The notes under the pieces are model-generated. The model made no database searches and was not told the DNA's origin. It saw nothing but the letters and a program-made list of their open reading frames with translations. A program made the translations under genes and the position numbers. From assembly GCF_016808335.1 (NCBI RefSeq), contig NC_053142.1, positions 47,353,795 to 47,417,794 of the forward strand: 64,000 bases of DNA, read 5' to 3'. This DNA is from Panicum virgatum. Its lineage: Eukaryota; Streptophyta; Magnoliopsida; Poales; Poaceae. Every line of letters begins with the position of its first letter. Within the stretch, counting starts at the first letter, position 1. Of this stretch, positions 28,981 through 40,933 are shown piece after piece.

Positions 28981-31616
28981 ATGTCGAGCAAGATGCAGTT
29001 TCAAGTATTTTATGATGAATACAATATTATGTATGGGCCAAATGGAGTAGATCTTTCTGCATTTAAGCGCACATCTAGCGGCATAGATAAACCTCTGGAA
29101 AAGAGTTTTGGTTCCATATGTAAGTGGCTGCAGCGTGGGTTCCATGTTGATCCGTTGACACATGTGATCACTGTCCAGTCTCTTGTTAATTGGGAGGTAG
29201 ATAGTGAATTATGGGAATTAATGATGATACACAGCACTGATGACTGGCAGAAGTACATGCAAGCAGCTCTAGAGCGTGGGTGGACTCTGGTCATTCTTGT
29301 TCAAATTCAGGAGAAGACACAAAATAAAATCCAACATTGTGCAGATCAAGGAACTCCGAGTATTCGAAGAGAGGCCAATTATGTTGAGCAAGATGAGTCA
29401 GAAGAGACAGAGAACCAAAACATGGGACCATAGGGCCTTGCTGATGAGGGAGAGAGGATACATAGCATTGTGGACGAGATGGAGGCAGATGACCAAACCG
29501 CAATAGAGATGGAAGAATATGAGAGCTCATCTGATGACGAGCAGTACTCATTGCCAAAAGAGTGGAAGGAGCATGATTTTGGCAGTCATGTCGCAGAAGA
29601 TGTACGAAATCAGGAGTGGGAGTACAGAGGGAATGAGGTAGTGCAAGGTGCAACATATCCAAATATTGAAGCCGTAAAAAATGCTGTGAGACTATGGGCA
29701 ATCTCATTGAAACGAGAATTCAGAGTCGTAAAGTCTGGCAGTAAAGAATATGAGGTGAAGTGTGTGAATACTGGATGTCCATGGCGAGTACATGCATTCA
29801 AAGGAAAATGGAAGTCAAACTGGAAATATTCCATTGTCACAGAGCACACTTGTTTGCTGTCAGAAGTTGTTCCCTCGCATCGCAATATATCATACGACTT
29901 TGTTGCAAAGCAAATGTATGGGTTTATTATGGACAACCTAAATTATGAGCCAAAAATAATTATTCGACACATTGAGCAGACTTACCAGTACACAATCAGT
30001 TATTTGAAGGCATGGCGGGCTAAACAAAGGGTGTTGGAGATGCGATTCGGCACATACGAGGCATCATATGATAACCTACCTCGTATGTTATCCCAGATTG
30101 CTGCTAGAAATCCTGGAAGCTTTTATGACACATACCTTGTACCAGCCTTGACTAGGGGACAAAGAATTATGCAACGAGCCTTCTTTTGCATAGGTGCTTG
30201 TGTTAGAGCATTTCAGTTTTGTCTTCTGGTGATCTGAATTGATGGCACATTTTTGACTGGAAGGTATAAAGGTCAGATACTCACCGCAATCAGTGTAGAT
30301 TGCAACAACCAAATAGTTCCGCTCGCATTTGCATTTGTTGAGAATGAGAACATAGACAGTTGGTATTAGTTCCTTGAACGAGTGAAGATTAATGTTGTTG
30401 CTGCACGTCCAGATGTGTGCCTTATTAGTGATAGGCATGCAGGTATCCTGCAATCAATACTGAAATTGCAACGTGGAACTGCGACAACGCCTCCATTATG
30501 GCCTGATGTTCAAAACAGGTGGTGCATTAGGCATATGGGTGCAAACTTCTATGAGCACTTTAAGAACAAGGATCTTAAGAACCTGTTTAAGAGGTTGTGC
30601 ACCCAAAATCAACAGAGAAAATTCAATGCATTATGGCAGATGCTTGATTCGTTGACTGCAGAGCTAGTGAAGGTAAGGGCATCAGGAGTAGGCACGAGTC
30701 AGGCTGCAGAGGCTAGGGATTCAATTGAGAAGCCATTTTCACACTGGATTCGAGGTGCAACTAAGGAGAAATGGTCATTCCTTTATGATACCAACGGAAT
30801 ACGGTATGGTATTCAGACAACGAACCATGCAGAGTGTTTCAATATGGTTATGCGTTCTTGTCGTGCCTTTCCTCTTGTGGGAATTGTTGAGTTCATCATG
30901 TATGGGTGCATGAAGTATTTCAGAGAGCGTTACACGGCTGCAAGCATAAACATCAGCAACCCCAAATTCAGTTTTGCAAAAGAGTGACACAATATATGCA
31001 AGAGAAGATTGAAAAGGCCAAACTGCACCGCGTCATATCGACAGGTACAATGGAGCATAGATTTGAGGTTCTATGCAAGGATAGAAGTGGTCGTGGTATC
31101 CGTAGAGATAGGGTGGTACCGGAGAGCTTGATTACAGTTGATGGCAAAGCCTTCTGCTCCTGCATGAAGCCTAAGTTATTGCATTTGCCATGCTCCCATC
31201 TCATTGCGGCATGTGAAGAGTCTGCGTTGCAGCCAGGAGTATTTGTTTCACCGTACTTCAGTAAGGAAGCAGCTGTATCCACCTGGGGACATGAGGTATA
31301 CGGGATTAGAATTGTGGGGCCTTTCACTCAGGATAATGAGAATAAGATGTTTATTCCTGATCCAGCCACTAAGAAAGGCAAAGGCCGCCGTCAGACACGT
31401 CGTATTCGGAATGGTATGGACGAGTCGGAAGCAAGCAAGGCACAAAAGCGTTGCAGCCAATGTGGATCATTGAGTCACAACTACAAGAAGTGTCCTCAGA
31501 ATGCACTTCACGATGCTGCTGACGTCGGTCCTTCCGGAAATCCCAGAGATGGAGCACCTCCTACGTTCAGACGAGCATCGTCGAGAATTGCTCGTGGAAG
31601 GCATTCGGTGTCATGA
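28981..31616 (+). pseudogene. Mutator-like (MuDR-type) transposase, decayed
   Basis: One original frame from ATG at 28981 (MSSKMQFQVFYDEYN) is broken by stops at 29431-29433, 30235-30237 and 30367-30369 (TAG where Trp is expected in SWYW), and by a 1-nt frameshift near 30945-30985. Domains in order: N-terminal domain (28981-29370); MuDR DNA-binding zinc region (VKCVNTGCPWRVHA, EHTC; 29630-29900); MULE DDE catalytic core with all three acidic residues still encoded, Asp in IDGTFLTG (30241), Asp in LISDRHAGI (30430) and Glu in NHAECFN (30832); SWIM zinc finger (CSCMKPKLLHLPCSHL; about 31155-31205); CCHC knuckle (CSQCGSLSHNYKKC; about 31450-31495). The PMD gene follows 140 bp downstream on the same strand. 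Confidence 0.9.
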
Positions 31617-31756
31617 TCCACAATTGTATTTCATTATTTGTAATATGTAGTAATGAAATATTGCAGGTATGTAATGAACTATTATTGTACCTATGTGTCC
31701 AGTTTGTATGAAATATATATTTACCTATGTGTTCTCATATATTTTTGAATGCAGGT

Positions 31757-34431
31757 ATGGAGATGGACTCCTTACTAGACCCAGTGATCGACTCGAGCCA
31801 CATGTCTTATTTTGCAGCTGTTGAGCACCGAGCCATAGAGGTGCTACGTCCTCGTCCACCCAGGGAGGCGATCTCTATACACCACGATTGGTGTGACCGG
31901 TATGTAATAAAATATTATTGTTTATCACTTATGTATTCGTCGGTATTCCTTTGTTTCGACATTTTTGTTTGTTTTCAGGTTACGTGAGGCCGGTCTACTG
32001 ACTCTGAGCCGTCTTGTCGAGGTTGGGCCTATTCAGCTCGACTGATCCCTCCTGACGGCGCTCGTTGACAGATGGAGGCCGGAGACACACACGTTCCACC
32101 TCCCATGTGGGGAGATGACTCCTACGCTGCAGGATGTGGCCTACCTCCTCGGCCTCCCTATCGTCGGGGAGGCTGTAGGTCCGCGTGTGGTGGCGGCCTC
32201 GTGGAAGGATGAGCTGGAGGCCCGTTTTGCCCCGGTTGACCGCGTGGAGGAAGCAGGTACGATCAACCCGCACCCGCGAGCAGCAGGTCCTTCGAAGACC
32301 TGGTTCCTACAGTTTACAGTACGTATTCATTCCATATATAAATTTAATTGTTACAATTCAAATGTTCCATTGACAGTTGAAACCATTAATCTTAAATATT
32401 TATGCAGCCTGCCCTGTTGGCTGCGGATGCAGACGAGTACAGTGTGACCAGATTGCTGGAGGCGTACTTACTTTGGTTGTTTGGTTACATCATGTTCAGC
32501 AACACTCATGGCAATTCGGTCGATAGGATTCTCCTTCCGTATGCACGGGAGATTGCGGATGGGGACGAGGACATACCGCCCTACAGCTGGGGTGAGGCGG
32601 TACTTGCAGCCACTTACCGTGGACTCTGCGACGGCTGCATGAAGACACATGGGAACGCTATCTTGGTAGGGTGCCCACTACAGCTACAGCTTTGGTCGTA
32701 CGAGAGGCTAGCCATTGGTCGGCCCCTGGTCAGCCACGAGCCTTACCACGGGGGCATGTACGGCGAAGAGGAGGACGAGAGGCCCACTATGGTAACTATC
32801 TGGATCTGGCGTCAGGTGCGTTCTTATACATCTAATTTTGTTATTCATTGTTACATGATGCATTAGCGCACTTTTAATGTTACTTATTCCGAATGCAGAG
32901 GTCCTGGGCGCATGCGCAGGTTAGACGCGCATATCCTGAGTTTGTTTCAGAGCTCGACATGCTGACGTCCGAGGACGTTGTCTGGGAGCCTTACAGCCCA
33001 GAGGCTGTGGCTACCCGTGCACCAGCAGGCCTGTCTTCGCACTGCTCCGCGAATGCGAGCCTGTGGCTTACTTCCGCCGTCCTGGTTTATGACATCGCGG
33101 TTGAGGCATATTGCCCCTGGAGAGTCAGGAGACAGTTTGGGCAGCGCCAGGAGTTTCCGGTGCCCACCACGTGGGAGCGTGTCAGTCGCCAGGACCACAG
33201 GTAATTATGAATGAACTTGGCTCATACATTCGTGTCGAATCTAACGATTCTTCGTGGTCCACTTTGTAGGTTGTCAAGGAGTGGCTTGCCGTGCTCTGAT
33301 GATTGGCTCACCAAGATCCAGCCGTGGGTGGACCAATGGGAACAGGCAGACGAGCTCTTGGTCCATCCAATAGGACCACACACAGACAGCTCCTTTAGGG
33401 CTTACCTCACCTGGTACTTACCCCGGACTCGAGCTCGTCTGGTTTTTGTTGACACTCACCCGCAGCCACACCAGGCGAGGCCTCAGGATGGCTATGGCCG
33501 GCACCACGTGGAGGCACTAGCTGGCGCGGTGAGTCTCTTGATCATATTTGCATATATATATAATCATATTCATAAGATATATCATGTGTTTGTAACTGTA
33601 TCTTTACTGAATTGATGCAGCTTCGCCTTTGCAACATGATGGAGACGGACTGCTCGACTTACTTGACGAGGGTACGTGCCGGATCCCCAATGACCCAGTT
33701 TGAGCAGACAGAGGCATGGTCGAGGCAGCGTGATCAGTTGCGTCAGGTAGTGCACAACTTCGGAAGCCGTGTGCAGTACGAAGACAGCCACGGGTCGTCT
33801 CAGGCCTCGTCGTCGTTCCCGTGTCCGTCGACCATGCACGGGCCGACGTCGCAGTTCTTCCCAAGTGCAGGTAACGTACATATCTCTTTAAAATTAGATC
33901 AAGTGTTCCTACATATTTATTAATATCACATACAGGATACGATCCAGCTACTGCGTTCGGCCATACTGGAATGTTTAGAGGGACAGCACCAGTTGGCGGA
34001 CCGTATCCAGGGATGGTACCGGGGCCACAGATACCGGCCTACACAGGTTAGTTTATGTTTCGTATTTCGGTTTCTACATGTCATGACAAAATATACGAGC
34101 GTCCGCTAACATCCACATTTTTTGCGTAGGATTCTACCCCCATGCGGGCGCCAGACCTTCTTCTTCCTCCTTTGGACCAGATAACGAGACCTTCACCTTA
34201 GACGACTTCGACAGCTTGAGTCCAGAAGAGCCTGCCGCGCAAGGTGACCCCGATGTCTTGGGGTATTCACAGCTAGGAGGAGCACCACTTGTGATCTCTC
34301 AGCAGCAGACACCGCAGCCCCTTGCGCGTCCTGAGCGACAGGTGAGGTCTCCGGATGTTCTCACCTACTCCGAGGGCCATGTCCGTGCCCAGCAGAGGGC
34401 TAAGAGGGTCCGACGCCCTAGGGGTGGTTAG
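31757..34431 (+). pseudogene. plant mobile domain (PMD/MAIN-like) gene, one in-frame stop
   Basis: Eight exons with consistent phases: 31757-31899, 31979-32318, 32408-32815, 32899-33200, 33270-33528, 33621-33870, 33936-34046, 34140-34431. The start is ATG in MEMDSLLDPV. HHDWCDRLREAGLLTLSRLV begins the PMD, followed by THTFHLPCGEMTPTLQDVAY and YLLGLP, typical of MAIN-like and transposon PMD proteins. The C-terminus is Ser-, Pro- and Gln-rich and ends KRVRRPRGG. The only lesion seen is TGA at 32043-32045, where CGA (Arg) is expected after IQLD, a CpG-type C-to-T change. PMD proteins of this class are carried by some plant transposons. Its position just behind a MuDR transposase suggests it is the element's second gene. 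Confidence 0.8.
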
Positions 34432-34894
34432 ATATACCTGATGTTTGTATCTCTGATGTTTATTTGTAATGAGATAGCTGTGGACCCGCTTATTTGTATC
34501 CGATGTTTATGATTGTGCTAGTTTACTTGTCATTTGTTTCTATACATACTATTGATGCGAACTTATTATGTTTCTGGGTTCCATAATGCTCGTGAAATAA
34601 GGGAAGTTCTTGCGATTTTTTTCCGTGATTTAATGAAGGACAAGTTATGTGTGGTAGGAGTTAGCGGCCCAGATCCTGCCGACGATGATGCCGACTACAC
34701 GCTCGAATAGCTCAAAATAAGAACCATAGTGTATCTATCTGCGAGTACGAGATCACAGGTTGCCACTACTCAGCACGGCGATCACGGGTTTCCATAGTGT
34801 ATCTAGCTGCGAGTACGTTAGCCGACTACTCCAGCTTTTTTCCTGAATTTTTGGGTCAAAATGACAAAGGGAATGGCGGTTAGGGTTTATAAAA
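34432..34894. other. 3' flank of the PMD gene, no gene seen
   Basis: AT-rich. Contains a repeated phrase, GTGTATCTA then CTGCGAGTACG, at 34730 and 34797. Confidence 0.4.
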
Positions 34895-35070
34895 AGGGCC
34901 TGTCGCCCCCCCAACGGGCGACAGGCCCCTGTCGCCCCAGGGGTGGGCGACAGGCCCCTGTCGCCCATTGGGGGGGGGGCGACAGGGCCTTTTTTTTCCC
35001 CAGGGACCTCATTGCGAATTTGAAGAAAAAAAATTACACTTAAGGCCTGTCGCCCTATGGGGGGCGACCG
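34895..35070. repeat. array of GC-rich hairpins (CCTGTCGCCC/GGGCGACAGG)
   Basis: Three consecutive inverted repeats (about 34895-34928, 34927-34954 and 34955-34987) each pair CCTGTCGCCC with GGGCGACAGG around short loops. A degenerate fourth lies at 35044-35070. The array sits between the PMD gene and the right stub of unit 2, probably in the terminal region of the transposon. Confidence 0.85.
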
Positions 35071-35152
35071 GAGGGTATTTTTGAAATATTTCAAAACGGA
35101 CATATATTTTTGAAATTTTAATTTTAAAAAAATATAAAAAAGAAAAAACCGC

Positions 35153-36441
35153 CAACGCGCGCCTCTCTCCCTCTGTATATCGGGCGAGCATGGGCTGCCG
35201 TAGCAAGCGCTCTTCTAGGATTCTGTATTTTGAGATCTAAAACTGGCCAAATAAATCGGTTTATATGTATTTTTTTTCGAAACGAGGCCTCCCCCAATTC
35301 CATTCAAGAACGGAATTACTCTGAGTGTAGGGAGCAGCGATGAAGGAGGGAAGGGGGCAAGCCCATGTTTTTCTAGCCTGACTTTCAAGCAAGAAAGTTC
35401 AGCGGGAAGAAGCCTAACACTAAGATTCCTAGGTAGACCGATGGTTCAGAGTATAAAGAGAAACATATTATAGACCAAAATAAACGCCACAACATGGTGG
35501 ACACACAGTACTGAAGTCCAGGAGGCGATAGAAGGAAACAGGCATCATCAGTCTTCCTCAGTTTCCTCGACTGTAGGGGTAGGCGGGGCCGGAAGCATTC
35601 TTGGGGCCGCCGTACCTTGAAGCGCCAGGGCCCGATGAGCACATGCGAGAAGAGTCCTGACTCCTCCAGCAACCCCACCTGCACCTCCTCATTTTGCAAA
35701 CATGTCCAATATTTTAGAAAAACACAAGCATGTATTAAGATCTCGGCCGGATGCCGAATTATTTTGTTATCAAAGATAACTTTGTTTCTGCACTTCCAAA
35801 TCGCCCAGCTGATAGCTGCAAAGCCAAAATCGGTTTATATGTATGATCTAGTCGAATTTATTGTGGGGATAATCTTTTTGTTGTAAAATAATTTTTTAAT
35901 TGTTCTAATAATAAAAAAATTCTGCAACAAACAAACAGCTCCATTTTGCATAATGATTTGACTATCAATCAAACATGTAACTTCCAACAATTGTTCATAT
36001 TTCGGCATGATGTGTTGTACACTTGTACTCACTCCCCGTATCTCCCAACTCCCCTGCAGCGGCAGCGGAAAATGAGAGGCAAACTATCTGTCGCCTCACC
36101 TGTCTGTCCCTCCCGGAACGACCACCGGCATGGCATGCGAAAATGGTGCCGCCTCATGCCCTCTGATGCATCCGCCGACAACGCTGACGAAGAGGTTTCC
36201 GCATCCTGAAGAGCCCAACTGAAAGTCTGAAACTACGATTTTCAAGAGCTGATCCAGAAAGAAGAAACAGCGCGTGATGATTAGTCCAGGTGCCCTGCCG
36301 CCCCTGGAATGGAATGGCCGGGCCATCTCTGTTCTGCCTCCGCGCGCAGGCGGCGTGCGGGGGAGGCGTCAAGCCGAAGGCAGCGCGAGTACGTAGCACC
36401 TAAACCCGACAGGGATGTCGCCGTGAATGCGGGTCTCGACG
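35153..36441. repeat. right stub of segmental unit 2
   Basis: Homologous to 27214-28505 and 55917-57212, and closer to the latter (shared AGCATGGGCTGCCGTA and CCTCCTCATTTTGCAAAC). It begins abruptly at GCGCGCCTCTCTCCCTCTG and ends at the GGGTCTCGACG junction. It represents the upstream flank of a missing PEX6. Confidence 0.85.
35271..35826 (-). mobile_element. 5'-truncated LINE (copy in unit 2 stub)
   Basis: The same insertion as at 27339, with target duplications at 35253-35270 and 35827-35844. Confidence 0.8.
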
Positions 36442-36649
36442 GCCACCTGGCGCATGTTATGGGCGTGAATGTTTCATGCCGTCGATTGGCCCACCAACGA
36501 GGCTATGGGCCGCAGAGCCGAACGCCTCCGTCCCGTCCCAAGGAAGAAGAACTACAGCTGGACAGCATGGGCTCAGCCCAGCCCAGAGAATTCTCTCAGG
36601 GGCTCACATAGCATCCTACTTACGGCCCATCCGAGACGGGTGTTAGGGC

Positions 36650-37272
36650 TTTTTTTATTTTTAACATTTTTAATTATTTTTTATAAAAATAATAGCTAAT
36701 TTTTTTTATGCGCCACCGCCCATGGCATGAGGGCCTAAATATAAAAAAAATTACATATGAGTCCAGGCGCTATGGGGTGGTGGCGCCAGGCTAATTTTCT
36801 CCAAAATTTTAATGGAAGCTCGAAAAACTTTGAATACAAAAGTTGTTCAAAATTTCAAATCCTACAACTTTTGTTTCAAGCACTTTTTTATTTGAATCTT
36901 CGTTTTACAGTTAGAAATTTAAATTCAAGTGAAATGATCCTATACATCTTGTTTTTCAAATTTTTCTCCAAATTTTGTGTAGCAACTTGAAAAACTTTAA
37001 ACATGAAAGTTATTTGCCATAAAAAACTCTACAACTTTGGTTTTGGGCAAAAGTTCATTTGAGCAATATTTGCGTAAAAGTTCATTTGAGCAACTCTGAA
37101 ATTCAAAATTCAATTACCGAAAATGGATTAATTGGGTTAAAAATCAAATTGCAAACCATTACTCAAATGAACTTTTGCTCAAAACTAAAGTTGTAGAGTT
37201 TTTCATGGCAAACAAACTTTCATGTAATTGAATTTTGGTTTTTCCCAAAACCAAGGTTGACTGGTTGGGATC
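36650..37272. mobile_element. unit-3-specific insert with GGCGCCACC hairpin
   Basis: Replaces 15073-15945 of unit 1. It contains GCGCCACCGCCCATGG and the inverse GGTGGTGGCGCCAGG flanking an A-rich spacer, then many copies of AAGTTCATTTGAGCAA, ACTCTACAACTTT and their complements. The layout (GC-rich hairpin then AAAAAAATTACA) echoes 34895-35070. Class uncertain. Confidence 0.4.
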
Positions 37273-37999
37273 TGGAGAGGCTCGACGCTCGAGCGTCGGC
37301 GTGAAAGTTTGAATCGCGAAGGGGAATGCGGAGGGAATCGGGTCGCCAGCGTTCAGAAGGACGAGCGAACCTGGACGCTGAATCGAGTAGACAGATTCAG
37401 AAAAAACGTTTATTTCTCTCGTCAGACCGAAAATGTTTGCTTGATTACCCTGCTGAAATCACCAGCGGGAAGAGGACATGCGGAAAATCACCTGCTGATC
37501 GGCAAGAATCCGCGGCGGGTGATCGTTGGGATTTGGAAAGGATTCACACTCTCGAGGTCGGGCAGACAATCTCAGAACTCGGAATGCAAGCCGGCCGGTC
37601 ACCAGACAATCTCAGAAGATTGATGCGTTGCTTGTTCCCGGCACGCGCCATCTGGTCTCGTCGTTGAGATTTGGAAGTACCTGACGCTCGCGTCGCCGAG
37701 GATGTTTGAATCCAGAAGGGATCAAGCGAGAGCAAATCCGATCGCCAACATTGGCTCCGGCTCGTGGCCGAGAATCCGGATGGAGAATGGAACCTGCAGA
37801 ATTTCTTGCCGCCGTGAAAAGCTGATGATCGATCACGAGTCTCCTCTTTTAACCCGCTTTCGGCACGCGCTATCTGGTCTGACTGAGAGTTACTGATAGG
37901 AACGCTTGGTTTACCTTTTTCCCTTCTCCTTCTCGAGGATATACTTACTAATTATTAACCACTCCTACAGATAAGACACATGACACATGCGTTGATGCA
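37273..37999. other. unit 3 left part, no gene seen
   Basis: Matches 15945-16510 and 16900-16985 of unit 1. Short frames only. Confidence 0.5.
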
Positions 38000-39295
38000 T
38001 CTATTCTATCTATTTATATTATAAAGATCGAAAATAATTGAAAACTTTTCTCATCCATATTGGGCTCACAGTACCCCTCACGCTGGGTCTGCCTGTAAGG
38101 AGCGAGGCAGGTGGGAGGAGGTGTAGACTCGTAGCAACAGCATATTTGAGGATGTTTCTGCCCAAAAGTAGTTATTTTTCTCACCACACCGTTCCTTACC
38201 AGCCCGCTCGTACCGGTGGAGGAGTCGGCGAAAAATTCCAGAGTTCGTGAGATGCCCGCCCTCAATCGTGGGCAGCACGTGGAGGTCAGGCAGGGGCAGC
38301 ACAACGCCGGCAGCACTGCTCGCGACTCCGACGGGCATCACGTTCCTGTGGCGGCGTCTGCATGGCGTCGTGGAGCCGGAGGAGGGGAGTTTCTCCATTG
38401 ACGGCAGCTTGCTGGTGCCATGGTTGCGGCCGTCTCCTCGGCCTCGTCGGCCGTCGCGTTGTCCTGGTTCCGCCGGCGCAGCTACAACGGCCGTCCTGCT
38501 CGGTGGCGGCGCAACAGGCCGCATCGGGGACCCGTCTGGCAAGAGCGCCGCTGATTGTTATTGTTACATGATGTCCGTCTTACCCGCTCTTGTACCCAGG
38601 GACCCAAATCCATCATGAAGGCTGATCTGTTGTGTCTAGCGCCGGCTCTCGTGAAGAAGGCGCCAGAGATATCCTTGGCCGAGGCATGTACCACATGGAC
38701 TACCTGCCATACATGGCATGCAGGCAACTCGGCCACGACCGTCGCCGTGCCGTCCTCGACCATCTCCGGTGAGCGGATTCGCGAGGCTGGCCGTGCGGTC
38801 GTCGTCGGAAATGCAGGCGGCGAGGACGCGGCCGCTGACGGTGTCGGCGCTGTCGAACCTCCTGCCGCGGAGGGCCCGGCGGTGGGGCAGGTACGCGCCG
38901 GGCCGACTTTCCGCTCGGGGCGATGGTGCATGACGACTGCAGGAGGGCCACGACGACGCATGGCGATGGCCTTGCCGCGCGTCGCCGCTCGCTTTCTCCC
39001 TCCCTCACCTACCAAATAGAACCAAGGCAGCCGCTTTGATCTTCTCCCTCGAGCCATCCTCCCTCAAGATGAGTCTCCAGCTACCTTCTCTGACTGAACT
39101 CTACCTTCTCCTACCTCCATCACCCTGTATTCCTGCCTACTCTGAGCTTCCCATGAGGTCGAGCTACAATAATGGTGGTGGTCGCCCCCTTCTTCCCTCT
39201 CCCTCTTCCACCTTCCAACCAAGCAAAACGAGTTCGAGATTGCATGAGGATCCAACTCCTACCTTGACTCCTAGTACCATATCAAAAGTTCAGCC

Positions 39296-39553
39296 ATGGC
39301 AGGCAACGTTTGGAGTAGCTCGAAAGCATGTGCTAGGCTTCTGATATGTTTCTTAGTCCTCAATTACTTCTTGCCCGGCCAAAACATTACTAAGCTTGTA
39401 AGGTCAAAGTACTACCCATGGGCTCAAACAACCACAAAGCCCACCAGTCCAAAATCATGCCATGATCATCACGTGCAAGCAATCAATTATCTATTTTGTG
39501 TTTCTCTTTTCCAAATAATAAACCAGCATCTATCCTTGTATATACATTCCTAA
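39296..39553 (+). CDS. candidate small secreted peptide inside the Helitron
   Basis: An 85-codon frame with a strong monocot start context (CAGCCATGGC). It starts MAGNVWSSSKACARLL, then ICFLVLNYFLPG, a good signal-peptide profile: short basic n-region, hydrophobic core, small residues before NIT. The mature part is short, basic and without cysteine pairs in a known spacing. I recognise no peptide-hormone motif (not CLE, CEP, RGF or PSK). The 5' region is CT-rich like a leader. It may be a captured first exon, with the last third read from intron. Confidence 0.3.
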   Translation: MAGNVWSSSKACARLLICFLVLNYFLPGQNITKLVRSKYYPWAQTTTKPTSPKSCHDHHVQAINYLFCVSLFQIINQHLSLYIHS

Positions 39554-40855
39554 AATTCTTCTAAAATCATAATCAATCCTTTCGGTTTGATTTTGTTGCT
39601 TGTTTGTGTTTGCTTATCTGTTGTGCCACTTCAGCCATTGAAGACCACTACCACGAGCGAAGTCAAAGAAACGAAAAGCTAGACCAAAGATCGAATCGAT
39701 TAAGTTACCAGTTCACAAGTTCCACCGATAATTTATTGGTTAGAGCACTGGTTTATTATTTGTTAATATTATAATAATTCTTCATGACTTCTATAAAAAT
39801 TATGAAGTTTTTCTTTATGTTTATTGCTTGGGGAGAAATGTTTTGTATTCTAGCACCATAACTCAGATATTTGCAATTAGAACAAGTAGGACACTTATAG
39901 TGAAAATTTGCAAAGTATTAAATTGAGTGAGGGTTTGTTGGAATATAGAATTTAACATTAAAATTGTATTTACTATATGTTAAAAATACGTGCGTCACGC
40001 ACATCTATGCTATGTAAGCTTTATAGGAGGCCCGTGATTTAACTTATCTTCCTAAGAAAGAAATTCAAATACTGTACTACAAAACTTTGATTTTCATGAG
40101 CTCTTAACATGAGTTTCCTTTATGGCAATCCATAATCTCTCATTGTTTTTTTCTTGACATGTAATTTGACATATTCCATGAGAGGATGACACATGATCAA
40201 GTGGGGTTCAAGCAAGCATAGTAGTGCCAATGCAAAAAAATACATGCTGTAAGGATTGTATTTTTTTTTGTTATGCACGATCATTTGACTATTAGTTGAT
40301 TAAAATGTCATTTTCTTTCAGCATTACTTTTTTGGTACATGTCAAAAGCAGTTATGTTTGTGGTAGAAGGGTGCAGAGAGGTGGCTCCATGTCAAAGGTG
40401 CATACAAGTCTGGGGAAGTATTGTCACTAGGGCTATGTTTTTGAAGCCTAAAAATATTGTGAAAAAGAATTAATGTTACTTATGAATTATGATATGTTTT
40501 CACGTTACATTTTTTTCTACATAGTGCATGCTTGCTCATTTAAATTATTGGATGCAGAATTGTGGTAGCTTCACATGATTATAAAGGTAGTATATCTGTT
40601 CTTGTAGAAAATTTTATCTGAGGATTCCACCACAAGTGTATATTTAATTTTGTGGAATTGATGAAGAAATACTTCAGATTGTTACTAAGAAATTCAAAAT
40701 CTAATTGTTTTTCTCACCAATCCCTCGCTTACCCACCCGACCCTCTCTTAACTCTTGCCATCTGCGCACATGGAAGACTCTCGGACTCTCCTCGCTCATA
40801 CCCACCCGCACCAAGACTCTCTCTCCGATCCCAATAGCTAACACCAGTAGATGTT

Positions 40856-40858
<3 letters not shown>

Positions 40859-40930
<72 letters not shown>
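40859..40930. repeat. (TA)n microsatellite
   Basis: About 36 TA dinucleotides near the 3' side of the Helitron. Confidence 0.95.

Positions 40931-40933
<3 letters not shown>

Noticed and set aside
34861..35070. CRISPR-like look of the repeated GACAGG words
   Set aside because: Spacing and palindromes fit transposon hairpins; there are no unique spacers of fixed length and the genome is a plant's.
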